Source: an uncultured Clostridia bacterium (lineage in GTDB: Bacteria > Bacillota_A > Clostridia > Christensenellales > UBA3700). Taken from it: a stretch of DNA of 9,714 bases. Below the pieces are notes generated by a model, which was not told the origin of the DNA, searched no databases, and was given only the letters and a program-made list of their open reading frames with translations. This document shows positions 4,794 through 9,714 of the stretch, in pieces. Each line of letters begins with the position of its first letter. The first letter of the stretch is position 1. The stretch spans positions 1 through 9,714 of the forward strand of contig CAMNMY010000016.1 of assembly GCA_946545105.1 (NCBI GenBank), given 5' to 3'. The position numbers were made by a program, and so were the translations under genes.

Positions 4794-6878
4794 ATGAGTA
4801 TTAAAAATATTTTTGGATCTTTAGTGTTTAATGATCAAGTTATGCAAAAGACTCTATCTAAGGAGACTTATGCGAAACTACAACAATGCATTAAAGAAAA
4901 GACTTCTATAACAATAGATATCGCAAATGAAGTTGCCGAGGCTATGAAGAACTGGGCAATGGAACACGGCTGCACACACTATACTCACTGGTTCCAACCA
5001 ATGACAGGTATTACTGCTGAAAAACACGATTCTTTCCTATCTAGAAAGAATGGTGACATTATAATGGAATTTAGAGGAAAAGAATTAGTAAAGGGTGAAT
5101 CTGATGCTTCTTCTTTCCCATCTGGTGGTGTTAGAGCTACATTCGAAGCAAGAGGTTATACAGCTTGGGACCCAACAGCTTATGCTTTCATCAAGGATAA
5201 TACATTATGTATACCTACGGTATTTTGCTCATATAGCGGCGAAGCTTTGGATAAGAAAACTCCACTTTTGAAATCTCTAGATGCTATATCTAAGCAAGCA
5301 GTAAGAATCTTAAGATTATTTGGAAAAGACGTTTTAAATGTTAATGCTGAAGTAGGCGCAGAACAAGAATATTTCTTAATTGATAAATCTGTATATAAGG
5401 CAAGACCTGATCTTGTTTATACTGGTAGAACTCTATTTGGAGCTCATGCATCTAAAGGACAAGAGCTTGATGACCACTACTTTGGAACTATTAAAGAAAG
5501 AGTTGCTAAGTTCATGGAAGAGTTAGATATTGAACTTTGGAAGCTTGGCGTTTTAGCAAAAACTGAGCACAACGAAGTTGCTCCAGCTCAACACGAATTA
5601 GCTCCAATCTATTCAGATACAAACTCAGCTACAGATCAAAACCAATTAACAATGGAATTAATGAAGAAAATTGCTGGCCACCACAATATGGCTTGTCTTC
5701 TTCACGAAAAGCCTTTTGAGGGTGTAAATGGTTCTGGTAAACATAACAACTGGTCTCTATCTTCAGATAGTGGCGAAAATCTATTTGACCCAGGATCAAC
5801 ACCAGAAGATAATCTACAATTCTTATTATTCTTAACTGCTGTTATAAAGGCTGTTGATGAATACCAAGATTTATTAAGAATGACAGTAGCTACTGCTGCT
5901 AACGATCACCGTCTTGGCGCAAACGAAGCTCCGACACCTATCGTTACATTATTCTTGGGCGAAGAATTGACAGGCATCTTAGATGCCATTGCTGATGGAA
6001 GATCTTATTCAAAGAGAGCTAGATGCTATTTTGAAATGGGCGTAAACGTTTTGCCTAAGTTCTTAAAGGATACAACAGATAGAAATAGAACATCTCCATT
6101 TGCATTTACTGGAAACAAGTTTGAATTCAGAATGCCAGGCTCTTCTCTATCTATCTCTGGACCAAACATCATTATAAACACAATCGTTGCAGAATCTTTG
6201 AGACAATTTGCAGACGAGCTTGAAAATGCTAAAGACTTCAACGAAGCAGTAAAAGAAATCGTAAGAAAGAATATTATTGAACATAGACGTATTATCTTCA
6301 ACGGAAACTCTTATGATAAAACATGGCCAAAGGAAGCAGAAAAGAGAGGTCTTCTATGCTTAAAGTCTGCTCCAGATGCAATTCCTTGCTTCACTGCTCA
6401 AAAGAATGTTGAATTATTTGAAAGACATGGCGTATTTACAAAGACAGAATGTCAATCAAGAGCTGAAATCCTACTTGAGAATTATTGCAAAACTTTGGAT
6501 ATTGAAGCTCTAACAATGATTCAAATGGCTCAAAAGGATATCTTACCAGCCGTTACAACATACATTAACGAAGTTATGCAAACTCTAATTAATGCAGAAA
6601 AGGTCTCATTCAATTTAGATTTATCTTCACAAAAAGAATTATTAGAGAAATTAACATCTCTATATAATAGTGCTTCTAAGAAAGTTGAAGCTTTACAAGA
6701 AGCAAGAGTTAAAGCAAATAGAATTAAACCTATTGCAGACCATGCTCAAGATTATAGAAAGTATGTATTTACTGCAATGGAAGATTTAAGAAAGGATGTA
6801 GATGCACTTGAATCTATAACAGCTGCAAAATACTGGCCTTATCCATCTTACGGCGACATCCTATTCTCAGTTCGCTAA
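4794..6878 (+). CDS. glnN: Type III glutamine synthetase
   Basis: The enzyme makes glutamine from glutamate, ammonia and ATP in the cytoplasm and is a main entry of ammonium nitrogen. At 694 residues it fits the large GSIII class (about 700) rather than GSI (about 450). Recognisable stretches, in order, are the N-terminal GSIII region (THYTHWFQPMTG 61-72 and GESDASSFPSGG 101-112), NAEVGAEQEYF (184-194, metal-binding glutamates), KTEHNEVAPAQHE (256-268), the ammonia/glutamate-site loop VNGSGKHNNWS (311-321), NEAP (377-380), and DRNRTSPFAFTGNKFEFRMPGS (429-450, ATP and phosphate contacts). The C-terminal 150 residues are helical, as is typical of GSIII. AAGGA 7 nt before the ATG supports the start. 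The gene is monocistronic with its own promoter and a strong bidirectional terminator. No PII or GlnR gene is near. Confidence 0.97.
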   Translation: MSIKNIFGSLVFNDQVMQKTLSKETYAKLQQCIKEKTSITIDIANEVAEAMKNWAMEHGCTHYTHWFQPMTGITAEKHDSFLSRKNGDIIMEFRGKELVKGESDASSFPSGGVRATFEARGYTAWDPTAYAFIKDNTLCIPTVFCSYSGEALDKKTPLLKSLDAISKQAVRILRLFGKDVLNVNAEVGAEQEYFLIDKSVYKARPDLVYTGRTLFGAHASKGQELDDHYFGTIKERVAKFMEELDIELWKLGVLAKTEHNEVAPAQHELAPIYSDTNSATDQNQLTMELMKKIAGHHNMACLLHEKPFEGVNGSGKHNNWSLSSDSGENLFDPGSTPEDNLQFLLFLTAVIKAVDEYQDLLRMTVATAANDHRLGANEAPTPIVTLFLGEELTGILDAIADGRSYSKRARCYFEMGVNVLPKFLKDTTDRNRTSPFAFTGNKFEFRMPGSSLSISGPNIIINTIVAESLRQFADELENAKDFNEAVKEIVRKNIIEHRRIIFNGNSYDKTWPKEAEKRGLLCLKSAPDAIPCFTAQKNVELFERHGVFTKTECQSRAEILLENYCKTLDIEALTMIQMAQKDILPAVTTYINEVMQTLINAEKVSFNLDLSSQKELLEKLTSLYNSASKKVEALQEARVKANRIKPIADHAQDYRKYVFTAMEDLRKDVDALESITAAKYWPYPSYGDILFSVR

Positions 6879-6880
6879 TA

Positions 6881-6949
6881 AAGCATAGCTTTAAGTACAA
6901 TTAAGGGCAGGTTTCGACCTGCCCTATTTATATATTCGAAGCTATGCTT
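6881..6949. terminator. Nested bidirectional terminator between glnN and the DUF4956 gene
   Basis: The core hairpin AGGGCAGGT-TTCG-ACCTGCCCT (6904-6925) has a perfect 9-bp stem with a UUCG-type loop and is followed on the plus strand by ATTTATATATT. It is flanked by an outer inverted repeat, AAGCATAGCTT (6881-6891) and AAGCTATGCTT (6939-6949). Each outer arm is also a small hairpin by itself. The two arms start 2 nt from the stop codons of the two converging genes. The T-runs are poor on both sides, so the GC-rich stem must do most of the work. Confidence 0.75.
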
Positions 6950-6951
6950 CG

Positions 6952-7644
6952 TTATAGATTTTTGTTTGATGGAACATATGGCAACATAGAGATTTCCAAA
7001 TTACCATTTCTTACTCTTAGTTCGTCTATCATCTCTTTTTCTTTTGTCTCATCCTTCATTATTACTCTATAAGACAATTTGAACATTGAACCCATTGCTG
7101 TTGTCTTAACTTCTACAACCTCCCTATCTTTTAGGTATTTATCAAATACATCATCAAATACATCTTTATAGTCTAAAGATTCTGGTATTGTAATTTTCAA
7201 CATCTTTTCTGAAGCAAAGCTTTTATTCTTAAATATATTTGTGCTTGCAAGGACTAAATATATTACAGCTATCACTATTGAAGCTATGCATCCAAATGCT
7301 AGGTAACCTAGACCAAATACTAATCCTATAATTACAGAACCTAAAAGTAACATCATCTCTTCTGAAGATCCTGGAGTTGATCTAAATCTAATCAACCCAA
7401 GCGCAACAGCTAAAGTTGCAATTCTTGATACTGTTGATGTTGTAGAACTTAAAAATGCTCCAAGTAAGCAAATTGCTATTGATACCACCATTGGCATTAG
7501 CGTTGTTGTTATAAACACGCCTTTTGAAGATCTCAATTTTCTTGAGATTAAATATGAATATATAACCCCGCTTAGCAAAGCTAAGAATACCATTAATAGA
7601 ATATTTAATACTGTTATGTTGTCACTAAATACTGAACTGAACAT
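6952..7644 (-). CDS. DUF4956 family membrane protein, partner of VTC-domain protein
   Basis: The 230-residue product is an integral membrane protein. Hydrophobic segments lie at about 13-34, 45-66, 73-85, 97-115 and 117-134, followed by a soluble, charged C-terminal domain (140-230) that is probably cytoplasmic. The loop RFRSTPGSSEE (86-96) after the third segment is the most family-like stretch and matches the conserved RFR motif I associate with DUF4956. No catalytic motif is evident. The start ATG at 7644 is preceded by AAAAAGGAGGGAG and lies 14 nt after the stop of the VTC-domain gene, so the two form an operon. DUF4956 proteins often occur beside VTC-domain proteins in Firmicutes, sometimes with a CotH-type kinase. 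By analogy with the small membrane subunits of the yeast VTC complex, it could anchor the polymerase or help move polymer across the membrane; this is inference. Confidence 0.85.
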   Translation of the reverse strand: MFSSVFSDNITVLNILLMVFLALLSGVIYSYLISRKLRSSKGVFITTTLMPMVVSIAICLLGAFLSSTTSTVSRIATLAVALGLIRFRSTPGSSEEMMLLLGSVIIGLVFGLGYLAFGCIASIVIAVIYLVLASTNIFKNKSFASEKMLKITIPESLDYKDVFDDVFDKYLKDREVVEVKTTAMGSMFKLSYRVIMKDETKEKEMIDELRVRNGNLEISMLPYVPSNKNL

Positions 7645-7658
7645 TTACTCCCTCCTTT

Positions 7659-8375
7659 TTATGCCACTAAAAGCATACATTTTGCTTCTCTTTTAAATGC
7701 GTTTCCATATTTTGAAAATGAAGTTTTTCTTATTCCGCCTTCATCTAGAATATGTGTTAACCAAAGTGGCATAGCCTCTTGAACTTTAATTTCTAAAACA
7801 GTTTGTCCTTCTTCTAATAAAGAAATGCCTTCCATAGAAGTTGTTAGATTCAAATCATGAAGTCTGTATCTTGGGTTATAGTCTATAGTCAATCTCAAAT
7901 CCCCACCTGGCTCAAAATATGCAACTCTATCGTAGATAACCAAGCATGATGGTTCTAAGTTTTTATACATATCTCTGAAATATGAAAGCTCACGCGCTAT
8001 TTGGCCCTCTCCAAAAGCCATAGGTTTATTATTAAAGAAATCCTCGACCTCAGGTAGAGTTGAAGCAACACGACGCTTATATACAACTCCATCATATTTT
8101 CTCTTTAATTCTAAAAATACTGGAGAATTCTCTTTTGCCATTCCGTATGATCTTAAACGTAGTTTTTCTTTAAATGGTGGATTCTCTATAGACGCTCTAA
8201 TTAATCTACAATCTGGAGTATCGTAATATAGAGAAGCAATTGATGTTTTACCGAATTGGTCAACAACCATATATTCTTTTAACATCTTCGTTAAATATTC
8301 TGTTTGTTCCTTTGTTAGAACATATTTTAATTCGTGTCTTTTCATTACCGCTATTGGATTAGAAACGTTTGCCAT
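7659..8375 (-). CDS. VTC-domain protein, probable polyphosphate polymerase
   Basis: The product belongs to the VTC branch of the triphosphate tunnel enzymes; the yeast member Vtc4 makes polyphosphate from ATP. The 238-residue protein is a single VTC domain with alternating charged residues that line the tunnel: RHELKY (13-18), SLYYDT (49-53 region), KLRLRSYG (71-78), FLELKRK (87-93), YKRR (99-102), YDR (148-150), RLTID (161-165), VLEIKVQ (193-199, E-x-K) and SKYG (221-224). It has no membrane segment or SPX domain, so membrane attachment would come from the DUF4956 protein encoded 14 nt downstream. The open frame extends to a TTG at 8405, but AAGGAG at 8387-8382 and the ATG 6 nt later fix the start at 8375. 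Alternative roles within the superfamily (triphosphatase, cyclase) are less likely given the partner. Product identity is inferred. Confidence 0.87.
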   Translation of the reverse strand: MANVSNPIAVMKRHELKYVLTKEQTEYLTKMLKEYMVVDQFGKTSIASLYYDTPDCRLIRASIENPPFKEKLRLRSYGMAKENSPVFLELKRKYDGVVYKRRVASTLPEVEDFFNNKPMAFGEGQIARELSYFRDMYKNLEPSCLVIYDRVAYFEPGGDLRLTIDYNPRYRLHDLNLTTSMEGISLLEEGQTVLEIKVQEAMPLWLTHILDEGGIRKTSFSKYGNAFKREAKCMLLVA

Positions 8376-8460
8376 AAGCTTCTCCTTTTTATTTTCTACT
8401 TCCAATTTATAGGGCGAAATTAAAATTTAATTAAATTGAAATTAATTTTTAGTGAAATTT

Positions 8461-8488
8461 TTGTGTAGATAAATCCGCTACATATAAT
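8461..8488 (+). promoter_or_regulatory. Putative upstream promoter (P1) of the zinc-ribbon gene
   Basis: TTGTGT (8461-8466) and TATAAT (8483-8488) are separated by 16 bp, with a start near 8495 and a leader of about 97 nt. The -10 is one half of the palindrome TATAATATATATTATA (8483-8498), so the opposite strand also shows a TATAAT, but I find no good -35 for it toward the VTC gene. Confidence 0.4.
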
Positions 8489-8498
8489 ATATATTATA
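8483..8498. repeat. 16-bp palindrome TATAATATATATTATA in the divergent intergenic region
   Basis: The perfect palindrome gives a consensus -10 hexamer on both strands (8483-8488 plus, 8498-8493 minus) in the 216-bp space between the divergent VTC and zinc-ribbon genes. It could be a shared melting region or an operator. Simple A/T composition makes it only moderately surprising. I cannot identify a convincing VTC promoter in this region. Confidence 0.4.
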
Positions 8499-8517
8499 AA
8501 AAATTTTAAATTAGGTA

Positions 8518-8546
8518 TTTACAAATATAGAATATGCGCTTATAAT
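8518..8546 (+). promoter_or_regulatory. Near-consensus promoter (P2) of the zinc-ribbon gene
   Basis: TTTACA (8518-8523) and TATAAT (8541-8546) are separated by 17 bp, with a start near 8553. GAGGTAGGA at 8580-8588 supplies the Shine-Dalgarno before the ATG at 8592. ATTTACAA occurs twice, at 8517-8524 overlapping the -35 and at 8549-8556 at the start site. Confidence 0.7.
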
Positions 8547-8591
8547 TCATTTACAAGGAAAATATGTAAGCTAAAAGATGAGGTAGGAATT

Positions 8592-9218
8592 ATGCCAAAA
8601 TACAAATTATGTCCAAGATGTGAATTAAACTATATCCCAGAAGACGAAGAACTTTGCGATGTATGCAAGGCTCAATTAAATAATAGCGAAGACTTTTTCG
8701 TAGAAGATGAAGAAGAGATTTGCCCTCTTTGTGGTCAAAATCTTGTAGAGCCAGGTGAAAAATACTGTGCTGAATGTCTTGAAAAGCGCGCAAACGGAAA
8801 TATCTCTGATGATGATTCTCCAGAAACTTCAATTAGATTAGATAAAGAAGAATTATTCTCTGGCGATGATGATGGAGATAGACCAGAAATCATTTCTTTG
8901 GATGATGCTATTGCTGAAGAAGACATTGAAGAAGATGAAAGTTACGATGATGTAGATATCTCTTACCAAGAAGATCTAATCGATGAAGAAGAGCCAGTAG
9001 ATGAAGAAGAAGCTCTAATCAATGAAGAATTAAAGGGCGAATTTGCTGATGATGATGAAATCGAAGAGGTTGACGACGAAGATATCGTTGAAGATGATGA
9101 ATTAGAAAAAGAATTCAAAAACATCAAGATTGATGAAAACGATTTCTTACAAGACGACGAAGAAGACGAAGTTGAAATGAGAAAGAAAAAGCTAAGAGAA
9201 TCTGACGATCTTGACTAG
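8592..9218 (+). CDS. Tandem zinc-ribbon protein with long acidic tail, function unknown
   Basis: I do not recognise a named function. The 208-residue product begins with two zinc ribbons of identical spacing, C-x2-C-x11-C-x2-C: Cys7/10/22/25 and Cys44/47/59/62. The first (CPRCELNYI) resembles ribbons that start several uncharacterised Firmicute proteins, some with a C-terminal HNH nuclease domain; no such domain is present. From residue 71 to the end, about 67 of 138 residues are Asp or Glu (near 49%), with no cysteine and little hydrophobic content, so the tail is probably disordered; only the end (KKK, 198-200) is basic. There is no signal peptide or membrane segment. The gene is monocistronic, with a strong promoter and terminator, and is divergent from the VTC/DUF4956 operon. 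Ribbons plus an acidic tail suggest protein or nucleic-acid binding, DNA mimicry, or metal buffering, but none is shown. Confidence 0.85.
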   Translation: MPKYKLCPRCELNYIPEDEELCDVCKAQLNNSEDFFVEDEEEICPLCGQNLVEPGEKYCAECLEKRANGNISDDDSPETSIRLDKEELFSGDDDGDRPEIISLDDAIAEEDIEEDESYDDVDISYQEDLIDEEEPVDEEEALINEELKGEFADDDEIEEVDDEDIVEDDELEKEFKNIKIDENDFLQDDEEDEVEMRKKKLRESDDLD

Positions 9219-9244
9219 CTATTAAAAATAGCAAATGAAAATCA

Positions 9245-9274
9245 AAGGTGGTCTTAGACCACCTTCATTTTTTT
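9245..9274. terminator. Bidirectional terminator between the zinc-ribbon and membrane-protein genes
   Basis: AAGGTGGTC-TTA-GACCACCTT (9245-9265) is a perfect 9-bp stem, followed on the plus strand by CA and seven T (9268-9274), so it ends the zinc-ribbon transcript well. The T-run abuts the stop codon of the converging gene; on the minus strand the hairpin is followed by the weaker TGATTTTCATTT. A second small hairpin, GCTATT-AAA-AATAGC (9218-9232), overlaps the zinc-ribbon stop codon. Confidence 0.88.
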
Positions 9275-9714
9275 CTATATGATTACCAAGTTTCCTGGAG
9301 TTAAGAATAGATAACTTATAATTGCTAATATTGCGCCTATTACTAATTGATGCGCAACATATACCCACATTGCATATTTGCCCCAGAAATTAATTGGTTC
9401 ATACCAATCGTACTTTCCAAGATGTGGAAGTAAAGATTTTTTGTTCATATATATAATTGGGCCCATTGCTGCACCAATTAACATCCACGCTACATATGGG
9501 AATATTGGTTGATAATCTGCAGATGGTATACTATTTACCCCTAGCATAAAATAACCAACAAAGAACCCATTTGAATTTGAAGAAAATGCAGTTTGATCTT
9601 CAAGCCATATCGAAAATAGCACTTGATTTATGCATAGCATAACAACACCAATAACTCCACAAACCATTGCTGTCTTTATCTTGTTGTGTCTACAAATGAA
9701 ATCTATTAAACACC
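9275..9714 (-). CDS. DUF1624/HGSNAT-like membrane acetyltransferase, C-terminal part (5' end outside window)
   Basis: The reading frame stays open to the edge of the window, giving 145 C-terminal residues, including 15 codons upstream of the first in-window ATG (9667). The protein is therefore truncated by the window and that ATG is not its start. Hydrophobic segments lie at about 16-35, 70-89 and 108-137 of the fragment. The pattern IFPYVAWMLIGAAMGPIIY, then KKSLLP, then FWGKYAMWVYVAHQLVIGAIL resembles the C-terminal half of the heparan-alpha-glucosaminide N-acetyltransferase/DUF1624 family, where a paired LGxxSLxxYLxHQ helix is typical. Such proteins acetylate sugars across the membrane; the substrate is unknown. 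The N-terminal helices with the catalytic His are not visible, so a different acyltransferase-3-like or YeiB-like protein is possible. It converges on the zinc-ribbon gene. Confidence 0.65.
   Translation of the reverse strand, partial: CLIDFICRHNKIKTAMVCGVIGVVMLCINQVLFSIWLEDQTAFSSNSNGFFVGYFMLGVNSIPSADYQPIFPYVAWMLIGAAMGPIIYMNKKSLLPHLGKYDWYEPINFWGKYAMWVYVAHQLVIGAILAIISYLFLTPGNLVII

Noticed and set aside
6026..6301. Minus-strand open frame inside glnN
   Set aside because: Antisense shadow of a highly conserved part of glutamine synthetase.
6871..6880. TTCGCTAATA at the end of glnN, identical to part of the distal hip palindrome
   Set aside because: It is only a half-site, formed by the last two glnN codons and the stop codon; no symmetric partner follows.
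8376..8405. TTG start extending the VTC gene by ten residues to 8405
   Set aside because: The AAGGAG at 8387-8382 lies inside this extension, correctly spaced for the ATG at 8375.
8590..8926. Two minus-strand open frames opposite the zinc-ribbon gene
   Set aside because: Biased Asp/Glu codons produce open Ser/Leu-rich antisense frames; no start signal or domain.

Overview
The window reads as chromosomal DNA from an AT-rich, anaerobic Firmicute, most likely an uncultured gut-type Clostridia relative. The evidence is strong GGAGG-type Shine-Dalgarno sites, AGA-dominated arginine codons, an [FeFe]-hydrogenase operon, a superoxide reductase, a type III glutamine synthetase and a VTC/DUF4956 pair. 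Taxonomy is inferred from gene content only. No rRNA, tRNA, CRISPR array or insertion sequence is visible, and no stretch longer than 300 bases lacks a gene.

Layout: (1) Positions 1-2498, minus strand: the operon hydC-hydB-hydA (hydA only as its first 14 codons), encoding an NAD(H)-linked, probably electron-bifurcating [FeFe] hydrogenase. Both intercistronic gaps are 12 nt. A promoter and a near-consensus Rex (NADH/NAD+ sensor) operator lie upstream. (2) Positions 2683-4050, minus strand: a hipB-hipA toxin-antitoxin pair with a near-consensus promoter that predicts a leaderless hipB mRNA, and two identical 16-bp operator-like palindromes upstream. (3) Positions 4271-4645, plus strand: a two-iron desulfoferrodoxin/superoxide reductase with its own promoter and terminator. 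(4) Positions 4794-6878, plus strand: type III glutamine synthetase. (5) Positions 6952-8375, minus strand: a VTC-domain polyphosphate polymerase-like protein followed after 14 nt by a DUF4956 membrane protein. (6) Positions 8592-9218, plus strand and divergent from the VTC gene: a protein with two equally spaced zinc ribbons and a very acidic tail. (7) Positions 9275-9714, minus strand: the C-terminal part of a polytopic membrane protein resembling the DUF1624/HGSNAT-type acetyltransferases; its 5' end is outside the window.

How the parts fit: the hydrogenase and superoxide reductase belong to anaerobic redox balance and oxygen defence. Glutamine synthetase assimilates ammonium. The VTC/DUF4956 pair probably makes and handles polyphosphate or a related polymer at the membrane. 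The hip module sits between the redox genes and appears self-contained. Convergent gene pairs are separated by compact bidirectional terminators (6881-6949 and 9245-9274).

Three start sites are set by Shine-Dalgarno position rather than by the longest open frame: hydB at 1952, the VTC gene at 8375 and dfx at 4271. The most interesting items are the hip operator/leaderless promoter arrangement, the Rex-like site on the hydrogenase promoter, the VTC/DUF4956 pair with its divergent acidic zinc-ribbon neighbour, and the nested inverted repeats between the glutamine synthetase and DUF4956 stop codons.
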